DNA of 64,000 nt from Bradyrhizobium daqingense (GCF_021044685.1 NZ_CP088014.1:3086001-3150000), one strand, 5' to 3'; shown: positions 47,368 to 56,250, numbered from the stretch's first letter. A program made the numbers and translations. Notes: generated by a model from the letters alone, not told the origin.

Positions 47368-49020
47368 GTGAATAGACCTGCCCGGGTCGCTGCCCAGCCG
47401 ACATCATCCGATCAATCGCATGGCATGACGCTGCTGCGCGATCCCTTGCTCAACAAGGGCACCGCCTTCACGGAATCCGAGCGCGAGGCGCTGGGTCTGC
47501 GCGGCCTGTTGCCGCCTTGCGTGCTGACGATGGAGACGCAGGCCCAGCGCGTCCTCACCAATCTGCGCACGTTGCCGACGGATCTGGAAAAATACGTTGC
47601 GCTGAACGCGCTGCATGACCGGAACGAGGCGCTGTTCTTCCGCGTCGTGGTCGAAAATATCGACGAGATTCAGCCGATCATCTACACGCCGACCGTCGGG
47701 CTCGCCTGCCAGAAATACGGGCTGATCTTCCAGCGGCCGCGCGGCATGTTCATCTCCTCGCGCGATCGCGGCCAGATCGCGGAGATCCTGAAGAACTGGC
47801 CTTATCAGGCGAGGCTGATTGTCGTCACCGACGGCGAGCGCATCCTGGGTCTCGGCGATCTCGGCGCCAACGGCATGGGGATTCCGGTCGGCAAGCTCTC
47901 GCTTTATTCCGCCTGCGCCGGCGTGCATCCCGAGCACTGCCTGCCAATCGTGCTCGACGTCGGCACCAACAATGAAGAGCTTCTGAACGATCCCTATTAT
48001 CTCGGTCTGCGCGAGCGGCGGCTGACGGGCGAAGCCTATGACGGCTTCGTCGACGAGTTCATGCAGGCTGCGCGCAAGACCTTTCCCGGCGTGCTGATCC
48101 AGTTCGAGGACTTCGCCAACCATTCGGCGTTCAAGCTGCTGCACAAATATCGCGACGAAGCCTGCGTCTTCAACGACGACATCCAAGGCACCGCGGCGGT
48201 GGCGCTCGCCGGCCTGTTCTCGGCGCTGCGCATCTCCGGCGGCAAGCTCAGGAACCAGCGCATTCTCTTCCTCGGCGCGGGCGAGGCGGCGACCGGCATT
48301 GCCGACCTCGTGGTTTCCGCCATGATGGCGGAAGGCGCGTCCGAGGCGGAAGCGCTGCGCCGCAACTGGCTGGTAGATTCCCGCGGCCTCGTCGTCGGCG
48401 GCCGTGACGGCCTCTCCGGCCACAAGCTGCGCTATGCGCATGCCGACCAGGCGCCGATCGCAGATTTCCTCACCGCGATCAAGACGCTGAAGCCGACGGC
48501 GATCATCGGCGTCGCCGCGGTCGGCGGCGCCTTCACGCCCGAGGTGCTCAAGACGATGGCCGAACTCAACGCGCAGCCGATCGTGTTCGCGCTGTCCAAC
48601 CCGACCTCGAAGGCGGAATGCTCGGCGGAGGATGCCTATCGCTATACCGAGGGTCGCGCGCTGTTCGCCTGCGGCAGCCCGTATGACCCGGTGAAGCTCA
48701 ACGGACGCACCTTCGTGCCGCGTCAGGGCAACAACTCCTACATCTTCCCCGGTGTGGGGCTCGGCGTCATCGCCAGCCGCTCGCGCCTCGTGACCGACGA
48801 GATGTTCATGGCGGCGGCGCACACGCTCGCCGATTGCGTCGGCAAGGACGATCTCGCGCAAGGCAGCCTCTATCCGGCGCTGCCGCGCATCCGCGAGGTC
48901 TCGGTCCGTATCGCCGCGGCCGTCGCAGACGTCGCCTATCAGCGCGGCCTCGCCGACGGCCCCGCGCCCAATGACGTGAAGGCCCTGGTACAGTCGCTGA
49001 TGTACGAGCCGAAATACTGA
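47368..49020 (+). CDS. maeA: NAD-type malic enzyme
   Basis: Oxidative decarboxylation of malate to pyruvate; 550 residues from GTG 47368, preceded by GGGGGAATTC. This is the long MaeA/SfcA type without a fused phosphotransacetylase domain. IYTPTVGLACQKYG, VTDGERILGLGDLGANGMGI, FEDFANHSAF and FNDDIQGTAAVALAGL (metal-binding Asp pair) are present, plus the cofactor loop FLGAGEAATGIADL. It complements fumC in TCA-linked carbon flow. Confidence 0.94.
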   Translation: MNRPARVAAQPTSSDQSHGMTLLRDPLLNKGTAFTESEREALGLRGLLPPCVLTMETQAQRVLTNLRTLPTDLEKYVALNALHDRNEALFFRVVVENIDEIQPIIYTPTVGLACQKYGLIFQRPRGMFISSRDRGQIAEILKNWPYQARLIVVTDGERILGLGDLGANGMGIPVGKLSLYSACAGVHPEHCLPIVLDVGTNNEELLNDPYYLGLRERRLTGEAYDGFVDEFMQAARKTFPGVLIQFEDFANHSAFKLLHKYRDEACVFNDDIQGTAAVALAGLFSALRISGGKLRNQRILFLGAGEAATGIADLVVSAMMAEGASEAEALRRNWLVDSRGLVVGGRDGLSGHKLRYAHADQAPIADFLTAIKTLKPTAIIGVAAVGGAFTPEVLKTMAELNAQPIVFALSNPTSKAECSAEDAYRYTEGRALFACGSPYDPVKLNGRTFVPRQGNNSYIFPGVGLGVIASRSRLVTDEMFMAAAHTLADCVGKDDLAQGSLYPALPRIREVSVRIAAAVADVAYQRGLADGPAPNDVKALVQSLMYEPKY

Positions 49021-49282
49021 AGGTTTACCATTTGCGTTGAACGCGTGGAGGCGCGCCTCACCCCTCTTTCTCCCGTGAGAACGGGGAGAGGGAGCGAGAG
49101 AGCGTGCCTCCCTAGCCTCTCCGCGCTCTTCGGCGGGAAGAGCTCGGACCGCCCGCGATCCGGGTGAGGGGCAGGCACCACCAATCGGGTCCGAAGTCCG
49201 TCCGATTGGTCAGGTGTCAGACTGGTGTCAGGTCAGCGCGCGACACTATTTCCGGTGGAAACGCCGTTGTGCCGCGTGCCGG
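49021..49282. repeat. intergenic region with degenerate CTCTCCCG palindrome
   Basis: After malic enzyme, CCCTCTTTCTCCCG and CGGGGAGAGGG (about 49061-49092) form an imperfect hairpin, and a second G-rich part ends GATCCGGGTGAGGGGCAGG. It is the same repeat class as at 34854 and 52287. No gene was recognised. The end of the stretch carries the promoter side of blaI. Confidence 0.55.
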
Positions 49283-49309
49283 TATATGCGACAGTCTGTA
49301 GCATTACAA
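49283..49309. promoter_or_regulatory. blaI-upstream operator
   Basis: TGTAGCATTACAA (49297-49309) is repeated exactly at 52578-52590. Upstream, ATGCGAC (49286-49292) and GTAGCAT (49298-49304) form an inverted repeat (6 of 7 pairs) with a 5-base spacer, the same arrangement as the second site. It ends 26 bases before the blaI ATG. Autoregulation by the BlaI-type repressor is inferred. Confidence 0.7.
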
Positions 49310-49335
49310 GAAAACTCAATCCGCAAGGAACTGCC

Positions 49336-49728
49336 ATGGACGATCGTTTGCCCGAACTCGGAGATCTCGAGCGCGAGGTCATGCAATTGGTTTGGGCCCA
49401 TGGTCCTGTCACGGCCGAGGTGGTGCGCGAGCGATTGTCGCGGCGCCTGAAAGAGTCGACGGTTCGCACCGTGCTGCGCCGGCTGGAAGAAAAGGGCTAT
49501 GCCACCCACACCGTGGACGGCCGCACCTATGTCTACCAGGCCGCCGAACCGCGCGCACGCGTGGCGGCCAAGGCGGTGCAGCGCATCGTCGACTGGTTCT
49601 GCAACGGCTCGATCGAGGAAGTTCTCGTCGGCATGGTCGACAACAAGATGCTCGACCAGCAGCAATTGCGAACGCTGGCCGACCAGGTGGCCAAGGCGAA
49701 GAAGGCGAGGGGAGTGAAGAAAGAATGA
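49336..49728 (+). CDS. blaI: BlaI/MecI-type repressor
   Basis: Winged-helix repressor of 130 residues; the ATG at 49336 follows AAGGAAC. The N-terminal DNA-binding domain reads LPELGDLEREVMQLVWAHGP, then VRERLSRRLKESTVRTVLRR (recognition helix) and KGYATHTVDGRTYVYQA (wing). The C-terminal helix mediates dimers and is cut by the partner protease in known systems. Its stop overlaps the M56 gene start (ATGA). Targets are likely its own promoter and the DUF1800 operon. The beta-lactam link is not supported here. Confidence 0.93.
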   Translation: MDDRLPELGDLEREVMQLVWAHGPVTAEVVRERLSRRLKESTVRTVLRRLEEKGYATHTVDGRTYVYQAAEPRARVAAKAVQRIVDWFCNGSIEEVLVGMVDNKMLDQQQLRTLADQVAKAKKARGVKKE

Positions 49729-52244
49729 TCGCAACTCTGGCGGAGGCGGCGCTACGCTCCTTTGTGCTGGGAGGCGTCGTCTGGTTCGGTCTCATCCTGT
49801 GTCGCGTGCGCAATCCGCACGTTCAGATGACGGCGTGGGTGGTCGTGCTGCTGGCATCGCTGGCGATGCCCTTCGTGATGCACTGGCCGACCCTGACGAT
49901 CACCCGGCCGCCTCTGCCCATGCCGGCGCCTGCCGATGTTCTGCCGGCCGACGTCTCGATGCTGGAGATGCCGCAGCCCGCGCTGCCGATCGCGCCCGGT
50001 GCGGTGATTGCACCGCCCGCCAGCACCGACCTTTCGATCAATTGGTGGCTGGTCGCCACCATCGTCTATGCCGTCGTCACGGCTTGCCTGGTGCTGCGGC
50101 TGATGATCGGCCTCTGCCTGACCTGGCGCATGGCGCGAGCGGCGACGCCGATGAGGGGCGCGCAGCCGATCGCTGCCGACGTGCGCGTCAGCCGTGACGT
50201 CGGCGGTCCCGTCACCTTCGGCTCGACCATTCTGGTGCCGCCGCAATTCGCCGGATGGGACGCGAGAAAGCGCAACGCCGTGCTCGCGCATGAGGGGGCG
50301 CATGTCGCCAACCGCGATTTCTACGTGCTGCTGCTGGCGTCGCTCAATCGCGCGGTGTTCTGGTTCAGCCCGTTTGCGTGGTGGCAGCTTGCACGCCTCG
50401 CCGAGCTCGCCGAGATCATCAGCGACGCCCGGGCGATCGAGATGATCGATGACCGGCTGTCCTATGCGGAAATCCTGCTCGACTTTGCAAGCACCGTGAA
50501 GCCGCGGCCGGTCGAGCTTGCGATGGCGCGAGCCTCGACCGTGCGCGCCCGCGTCGAGCGCATCATCGCGGCCACCGCGATGCCGGTCGCGGTCGGCTGG
50601 CGCAAGCGGCTGACGATCGCGGCGGCGATCGTTCCCGCTGTGATCGTGTCTGCCGGCATGATCGCCTATCGCACGCCGGACCTCGCGCCTGTTACCGCCG
50701 AGCTCGGCGAGGTGCCGGCCCAGCATTACCGCCCCATCGTCAATTTCTATGCCATGGGCCCGGCCTCCGTGTTCGCGATCTTCCGCGAGGGCGACGAGCT
50801 CTATGGCCAGCTCACCGGGCAGCGCAAACTGCGCCTGACGATTGGAAGCGACGGCATCGCCTCCTACCCGGCCTCGTCCGGCGAGATCACGTTTCCGTTC
50901 GATGCGGAGCGCCGCTCCTCCGAACTGACGCTGCGCATGAACGGCCGCGACATCCGCGCGGTCCGCGTCGCCGAGATGCCTGCCTCGGCCGCCGAGCCTT
51001 CCGCACTCGATCAATATGTCGGCTGGTACAGGGTTGCCCCGAATCGCGTGCTGACCGTGCGCCGCGACGGCGACCGGCTCCAGGTGGAGGAAACCGTGCG
51101 GGGCCCGGCGGCACTTCTCGCCGAGGGCGCCGACGTCTTCTCGATCCGTGGCGACAACCTCCTGATCTTCCTGCGCGACGAGCAGGCCAAGGTCTCGCGC
51201 GTGCTGGTCCAGAACGCGATCTCCGGCGCGCGCCTCGCGCCGCGGATCGACGCGGCGGTGGCGCAGGCGATCGAGGCCGACTTCGCCCGCCGCGTCGCGC
51301 AAGTCCCGGATCGTTTCCGCGAGCAGGTTCCGGTTTCCGGCGGCAAGGAGATGATCCTGCGCGGGATCGAGGATTTGCGGCACGGCACGCCGAACTACAA
51401 TCGCATGAGTGCGCCGCTGGCTGCGAAAATCCATCGTCAGCTCAGCGAGACGCAGGCGACGTTCGTGGCGCTCGGCGCCCTCGAGTCGATCTTCTTCCGT
51501 GGCGTTGGCCCCGGCGGCTACGACATCTACGGCGCCAAGTTCGAGAACGGTACGGCGGAATTCCGCCTGCTGCTGGAGCCCGACGGCAAGGTCGGCGATG
51601 TGATCTTCCGGGCCGACGGCAATGACGAACTCGGCGGCATCGTCCCATGCGGGGAGGAGGCAAATGTGCGCGGCCGCGCCGGCACCTCGCCGATCCGGAT
51701 CATGCTCTATAACGAGCTTGGCGACGACATCCAGGTATTCAATCTCGATGCCGGCGGCAATCGCAAGGCGCAGAGCGTGGTCAGGCCCAACATGAGCTGG
51801 ACCGCTACGACCACCGTGAACAGCCCCTGGGTGATTGCCGACAAATCGGGGCGGTGTCTCGAAGTCCTGATGCCGGGCCGGCAGACGCGCTTCCACAATG
51901 TCGAGGCAACGAGCCTCGGCGCGCGACCGGGGCGGGCCGCGCGCCGTGCCGTTCCGATCGCCAATGGCGAGGAGATGCTGCGCCGTTACATCGAGGGCGT
52001 CGGCAAGGGACAGCCCGACTATGAGCATATGACGTCGGAAGTTGCCGACATCACGCGCCAGCAACTGCCGTTCGATCAGGCGATCCTGGCGCGGCTCGGC
52101 GCGCTGCGCGCGGTCTCGTTCCGCGGCGTCACCGCGCTCGACAGCGACATCTACATCGCCCAGTTCGCCAACGGCTCGGCGGAATGGCGCATCGGTGTCA
52201 GGAACGGCACGATCACCAAGATCGCGCTCGGGCCGAATTTCTAA
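49725..52244 (+). CDS. M56 (BlaR1-like) membrane metalloprotease with VHL-beta-like insert
   Basis: Sensor protease of 839 residues. Membrane helices flank the M56 domain, with zinc motif HEGAH at 189-193 and a downstream ELAEIISDA (227-235). A helix at about 296-314 leads to an extracytoplasmic part. That part holds a DUF3471-like segment (about 428-495), then two copies of one domain at about 540-632 and 747-836 (GALESIFFRGV and GALRAVSFRGV). Between the copies, residues 653-727 resemble a VHL beta domain (PIRIMLYNELGDDIQVFNLD, SPWVIADKSGRCLEV). No penicillin-binding SxxK sensor domain was found. Coupled to blaI. Confidence 0.88.
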   Translation: MIATLAEAALRSFVLGGVVWFGLILCRVRNPHVQMTAWVVVLLASLAMPFVMHWPTLTITRPPLPMPAPADVLPADVSMLEMPQPALPIAPGAVIAPPASTDLSINWWLVATIVYAVVTACLVLRLMIGLCLTWRMARAATPMRGAQPIAADVRVSRDVGGPVTFGSTILVPPQFAGWDARKRNAVLAHEGAHVANRDFYVLLLASLNRAVFWFSPFAWWQLARLAELAEIISDARAIEMIDDRLSYAEILLDFASTVKPRPVELAMARASTVRARVERIIAATAMPVAVGWRKRLTIAAAIVPAVIVSAGMIAYRTPDLAPVTAELGEVPAQHYRPIVNFYAMGPASVFAIFREGDELYGQLTGQRKLRLTIGSDGIASYPASSGEITFPFDAERRSSELTLRMNGRDIRAVRVAEMPASAAEPSALDQYVGWYRVAPNRVLTVRRDGDRLQVEETVRGPAALLAEGADVFSIRGDNLLIFLRDEQAKVSRVLVQNAISGARLAPRIDAAVAQAIEADFARRVAQVPDRFREQVPVSGGKEMILRGIEDLRHGTPNYNRMSAPLAAKIHRQLSETQATFVALGALESIFFRGVGPGGYDIYGAKFENGTAEFRLLLEPDGKVGDVIFRADGNDELGGIVPCGEEANVRGRAGTSPIRIMLYNELGDDIQVFNLDAGGNRKAQSVVRPNMSWTATTTVNSPWVIADKSGRCLEVLMPGRQTRFHNVEATSLGARPGRAARRAVPIANGEEMLRRYIEGVGKGQPDYEHMTSEVADITRQQLPFDQAILARLGALRAVSFRGVTALDSDIYIAQFANGSAEWRIGVRNGTITKIALGPNF

Positions 52245-52286
52245 AGCGGAATGGCTTAGGTTTAATCGATGCCGCGGGCTCGGTTC

Positions 52287-52430
52287 ACCTCTCCCGCTTG
52301 CGGGAGAGGTCGACGCGGTCCGGGCGATGCGAAGCATCGTCCCGCGCGCCGGGTGAGGGCTTTCTCCTCGTGGGATTGTCCCATTGCGGAAGCACCCTCT
52401 CCCCAACCCTCTCCCGCAAGCGGGAGAGGG
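52287..52430. repeat. two CTCTCCCGC-type palindromes
   Basis: ACCTCTCCCGC-TT-GCGGGAGAGGT (52287-52310) and CCCTCTCCCGC-AA-GCGGGAGAGGG (52407-52430) are perfect 11-bp dyads, with about 95 bases between them. They lie in the 400-base gap between the M56 gene and the DUF1800 gene, which holds no other gene. They probably end the blaI-M56 transcript. Confidence 0.75.
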
Positions 52431-52563
52431 AGTGCACCTCCGTCGCTGAAGCGGTCAAGCCTCATCTCATCATTCCTAGGATCGTTGCGCCCGTCCGGCC
52501 GGGACGGGCGGCTCCCAATGTCTTCATGGCGATGGCTCAATCTTCGCTTGCGGGCTCTAGTCG

Positions 52564-52598
52564 GTAATGCTACGATATGTAGCATTACAAATCGTAGC
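52564..52598. promoter_or_regulatory. second BlaI-type operator, upstream of DUF1800
   Basis: Perfect 10-bp arms GTAATGCTAC (52564-52573) and GTAGCATTAC (52579-52588) surround GATAT. A second dyad overlaps it: GCTACGAT (52569-52576) with ATCGTAGC (52591-52598), centred on an inner TGTA/TACA pair. It shares the exact 13-mer TGTAGCATTACAA with the blaI operator. It ends 46 bases before the DUF1800 ATG, in a promoter position. Confidence 0.75.
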
Positions 52599-52644
52599 TT
52601 TTTCAACGCTCCGCCGGCAGGGTCGAGAGAATTGGGCATTCGTC

Positions 52645-54114
52645 ATGAGCGATTCTGTAAAGGCAAAGGCCGTTCTGGCGCTTCATCGCTTCGGGATGGG
52701 ACCGCGGCCGGGATCGATTGCCGCCATCGGCACCGACCCCCGCGGCGCGCTGATCGCCGAGCTCGAACGGCCGCTGCTGTTGTCCGCCGCTGCCAACCTC
52801 CCATCCAGCGCCAAGGCCTTTCGGACCGTTGCCGATGCCAATGCGCGGCGGACGGCGCGCGCCAAGCAGGCGCAGCAGCAAGCCAAGAAGCAGCAGATGG
52901 CGTCGGCGTCCGCTGCATCGGAGGTTCCGCCTCAAGCGGCGACGCAGGGACAGGCGCAGAGTCAGGAGAAGGACGCGGCCGAGATGGCGGCGAAGCAGGC
53001 GGCCGACGCCATTCCCGATCCTGGCCGTCCGATTTACCTGCAGGAAGCCAAGCTGCGAACGGAAGCTGCGCTTGCCGCCGACATCGGTTTTGCCGAGCGC
53101 CTGGTGTGGTTCTGGTCCAACCATTTCTGCGTCTCGGCCAACAAGATTCAGAGCATGTCCGGCGCCTATGAGCGCGAAGCCGTTCGCGCCAACGCGCTCG
53201 GCCGCTTCGCCGATCTCCTGCTCGCGGTCGAAGGCCATCCGGCCATGCTGTTCTATCTCGACAATCTGGAATCGATGGGCGCCAACTCGACAGCGGGCAT
53301 CAATCGCAATCGCGGTCTCAACGAGAACATCGCGCGCGAGATCATGGAGCTGCATACGCTCGGCGTACGCACCGGCTATACGCAGGACGACGTCATCAGC
53401 TTCGCCAACGTCATGACCGGCTGGACGCTGGTGCCGCCGGGTGTCGATCCCCAGCATGGCGGCGAATTCACCTTCAATCCCCGCCTGCACGAGCCGGGCG
53501 GGCAGACCGTGATCGGCAAGCGCTACGAGCAGGACGACGTCGAGCAGGGCCGCGCCGTGCTGCGCGATCTCGCCGCGCATCCGGCGACCGCGACCCATGT
53601 CGCGACCAAGCTCGCGCGCCATTTCATCGCCGACGAGCCGCCGCCCGCGCTGGTCGCGCAGATGGCGAAGACCTATCGCGACACCGAGGGCGATCTCAAG
53701 CAGGTCGCGATCGCAATGATATCGTCGGACGATGCCTGGGGCGGGCCGCCGTCGAAGCTCAAGCGTCCCGGCGAATGGGTCATCGGAATGGTGCGTGCGG
53801 CGGCCATCACGGCGGTCGATCCTGTCCGCTACACCGACGGCCAGCAGTTGCTCGGTGAGGCGCTGTGGCGTCCGCCGGCGCCGATGGGCTATCCGGATGA
53901 TGAATCGAGCTGGATCGATGGCGTCGGCCGCCGGCTCGACGTCGCCAACTACTTTGCCGAACACGTCAGCGGCATGACCGATCCGCAAGCCATCATCGAG
54001 GATGTCTGCGCATCGCAGATCGCGAGCGAGGTGAAGCAGGCGGTCGGCCGTGCCGAGAGCCGGCAGCAGGCGCTGGCGCTCTTGTTCATGTCGGCGGATT
54101 TTCAGAGGAGGTGA
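52645..54114 (+). CDS. DUF1800 family protein
   Basis: Protein of 489 residues from the ATG at 52645. DUF1800 features: ALHRFGMGPRPGSI at the start, LVWFWSNHFCVS, NENIAREIMELHTLGV and FANVMTGWTL, and ATHVATKLARHFIADEPP near the end. A Gln/Ala/Lys-rich low-complexity insert spans about residues 75-128. No Sec signal is visible. The family nearly always pairs with DUF1501, as here (stop overlapping the next gene's GTG). Function unknown; it follows a BlaI-type operator. Confidence 0.88.
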   Translation: MSDSVKAKAVLALHRFGMGPRPGSIAAIGTDPRGALIAELERPLLLSAAANLPSSAKAFRTVADANARRTARAKQAQQQAKKQQMASASAASEVPPQAATQGQAQSQEKDAAEMAAKQAADAIPDPGRPIYLQEAKLRTEAALAADIGFAERLVWFWSNHFCVSANKIQSMSGAYEREAVRANALGRFADLLLAVEGHPAMLFYLDNLESMGANSTAGINRNRGLNENIAREIMELHTLGVRTGYTQDDVISFANVMTGWTLVPPGVDPQHGGEFTFNPRLHEPGGQTVIGKRYEQDDVEQGRAVLRDLAAHPATATHVATKLARHFIADEPPPALVAQMAKTYRDTEGDLKQVAIAMISSDDAWGGPPSKLKRPGEWVIGMVRAAAITAVDPVRYTDGQQLLGEALWRPPAPMGYPDDESSWIDGVGRRLDVANYFAEHVSGMTDPQAIIEDVCASQIASEVKQAVGRAESRQQALALLFMSADFQRR

Positions 54115-54116
54115 GC

Positions 54117-55367
54117 ATGGGCGTCGTCGATCACCTACCTACGCGGCGCGAGCTTCTGGTCGGCTCCGGTGCGCTGTTCGCATGGAGCCAGATGCCACGG
54201 ATCGCCCGCGCCGAGGGACGCGATCCGCGCCTGCTCGTCATCGTCCTGCGTGGCGCGCTCGATGGACTGGGTGCGGTCGCACCGGTCGGCGATCCCGACT
54301 GGATCGCCTTGCGCGGCGATCGCGCGGTGGTGCTGGACGGCAAGCCGCCGGCGCTGCCGCTCGATTCCTTTTTCGCGCTCAATCCGGCGATGCCGAACCT
54401 GCATCGTCTCTACAAGAGCGGCAAGGCCGCGATCGTCCATGCCGCCGCGACGCCTTATCGCGAGCGGTCGCATTTCGACGGCCAGGACGTGCTCGAAAGC
54501 GGCATGTCGAAACCCGGAATCACCGCGTCGGGATGGCTCAACCGTGCGCTGGCCGCGCTGGAATCGAACGGCCGCGTCGATCCGCGTGGCAGCCTCGCGC
54601 TCGGCATCGGCTCGGTGACGCCGCTGGTGGTGCGCGGTCGGGCGCCCGTCATGACTTGGGTGCCGCAGAAGCTGCTGCCGGCCAGCGAGGACACGCAGAA
54701 CCGCCTGCTCGATCTCTATCAGCACACCGATCCGAAGCTCGCGGCCGTGCTCGGGGCGCGGATGAAGCTCGCTTCGCTCAGCGGCGCACCAGGCGCGGGC
54801 GAGGCGATGTCGAACGATCCGACGCTGGCGCCGCCGGGCATCGCACGGGTGCGCGCCTACTTCGCCGAGGCTGCCGGCGCCGCTGCGCGCTATCTCGCCA
54901 GGCCCGAGGGCCCGCGCGTCGGCGCCATGGGCTTCGTCGGCTGGGACACGCATATCGCCGAAGGCGCGGCCTCCGGTCAGCTCTACAACCTGCTCGGCGC
55001 GCTCGACGGCGCCTTCGCCGCGATCGAGACCAATATGGGCGCGGCGTGGGGCGAGACGGTGGTCACCGTCGTCACCGAATTCGGCCGCACTGCGCGCATC
55101 AACGGCACGCAAGGCACCGATCACGGCACCGGCACGGTGGCGTTCCTGATCGGCGGCGGGCTCGCCGGCGGCCGCGTGATTGCGGACTGGCCGGGACTGA
55201 AGCCGGCGCAACTGCTCGAGGATCGCGACCTCAAGCCGACCACCGATCTGCGCGCGGTGCTGAAGGGGCTGCTGCGGGATCATCTGCGCGTCGAGGAGAA
55301 GGTGCTGGCTGAGACGGTCTTCCCCGGTAGCGCCGACGTCAAGGCGATGGGCGGCCTCGTCGCCTGA
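54117..55367 (+). CDS. DUF1501 family exported protein
   Basis: Protein of about 416 residues. The ATG at 54117 has AGGAGG five bases upstream; a GTG at 54111 overlaps the DUF1800 stop. TRRELLVGSGALFAWSQMPR is a twin-arginine signal. DUF1501 is a sulfatase/alkaline-phosphatase-like fold: LLVIVLRGALDGLGAVAPVG near the start, RSHFDGQDVLESG, and TVVTEFGRTARINGTQGTDH with GTG, the metal-site-like His cluster. It is likely periplasmic, together with DUF1800. No substrate is known. Confidence 0.88.
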   Translation: MGVVDHLPTRRELLVGSGALFAWSQMPRIARAEGRDPRLLVIVLRGALDGLGAVAPVGDPDWIALRGDRAVVLDGKPPALPLDSFFALNPAMPNLHRLYKSGKAAIVHAAATPYRERSHFDGQDVLESGMSKPGITASGWLNRALAALESNGRVDPRGSLALGIGSVTPLVVRGRAPVMTWVPQKLLPASEDTQNRLLDLYQHTDPKLAAVLGARMKLASLSGAPGAGEAMSNDPTLAPPGIARVRAYFAEAAGAAARYLARPEGPRVGAMGFVGWDTHIAEGAASGQLYNLLGALDGAFAAIETNMGAAWGETVVTVVTEFGRTARINGTQGTDHGTGTVAFLIGGGLAGGRVIADWPGLKPAQLLEDRDLKPTTDLRAVLKGLLRDHLRVEEKVLAETVFPGSADVKAMGGLVA

Positions 55368-55373
55368 CGCGCG

Positions 55374-55505
55374 ATGTGCACGCTGACGCAGCAAGAGCTC
55401 GATTTCCTCGCCGGGTTGCAGGCGCACTGGCGAAGGCTCTATTGGCGTGAACTGATGCGGCTCATGAAGGGCGTTACTCCGCCCGCTGCCCCTACGACCA
55501 ACTGA
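55374..55505 (+). CDS. possible 43-residue protein
   Basis: A short frame beginning MCTLTQQELDFLAG and containing HWRRLYWRELMRLMKG, then a Pro/Ala/Thr tail, starts 6 bp after the DUF1501 stop. The amphipathic, Trp/Arg-rich centre looks like a real helix, and codon third positions are GC-rich as in its neighbours. No ribosome binding site of note; not recognised. Confidence 0.35.
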   Translation: MCTLTQQELDFLAGLQAHWRRLYWRELMRLMKGVTPPAAPTTN

Positions 55506-55670
55506 CCCTGCTGTCCGGCTCATCTTGCGAGCCTGTCCCGATTCAGGACAGCGACTGTGGTGGAATCATCACAGCCGGCGGGAAACGGCGGCGGCCGCAC
55601 GCCTGCTTTTGTTCCGACAAGGTTCTGCCCTCATTGCCGACGGAAAATCCGGCCGTTCGGAGGGCGTACC

Positions 55671-56189
55671 ATGTCTCGCATTGCACGTGCCGAAACTGCT
55701 CGGATTTCCTTCGCAACCTCGTGCCGGCTGCTGCTCGCCATCGCCGGCGCCGCCTCGCTCGCGGCCTGTGCGCAAGCGCCGGTCGGCCGCCAGAAGGCCG
55801 ATCTCGCAGGTACCGGCCGGCAGGCCGGAGTGGAGCGTCCGCAGAAGGTGGCCGCGCTGCATCCGCGCCCGATCAGCCGGGCGCGTGTCCCCGTTGGTCA
55901 GGCAAAGCAGACGGCCTCGCACGGCGTTGCCAGCTTCTATTCGGATACGCAGACCGCGAGCGGCGAGAAGTTCGACAAGAACGAGCTGACCGCCGCGCAT
56001 CCCACCCTGCCGTTCGGCACCAAGCTGCGCGTCACCGACACCTCCTCGGGCCGCTTCGTCACCGTCAGGGTCAACGATCGCGGGCCTTATATTCGCGGGC
56101 GCGTGGTCGACGTCTCGCCGTCCGCGGCCGAGGCGCTCGGCATGGTCGATAAGGGCATCACCAATGTCCGGCTCGAGGTCGTGCAGTAG
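55671..56189 (+). CDS. rlpA: RlpA-like septal ring lipoprotein
   Basis: Protein of 172 residues; the ATG at 55671 follows GGAGGG. A lipobox SLAAC places the lipid-attached Cys near residue 33. The double-psi beta-barrel DPBB domain (about 85-172) contains GVASFYSDTQTASGEKFDKN, then HPTLPFGTKLRVTD and VNDRGPYIRGRVVDVS with the catalytic-type Asp. RlpA of Pseudomonas cleaves denuded glycan strands at division sites. The SPOR domain of longer RlpA proteins is missing here. Confidence 0.9.
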   Translation: MSRIARAETARISFATSCRLLLAIAGAASLAACAQAPVGRQKADLAGTGRQAGVERPQKVAALHPRPISRARVPVGQAKQTASHGVASFYSDTQTASGEKFDKNELTAAHPTLPFGTKLRVTDTSSGRFVTVRVNDRGPYIRGRVVDVSPSAAEALGMVDKGITNVRLEVVQ

Positions 56190-56250
56190 GTCGATTCAGC
56201 GAGATCGACATTGCGCCGCTTAACCGGCTGTTAGCGGCTTCTCAAGCACC

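Noticed and set aside
49336..52244. Beta-lactam resistance function for blaI and the M56 gene
   Set aside because: No penicillin-binding sensor domain and no beta-lactamase gene nearby; only the regulatory architecture is shared.
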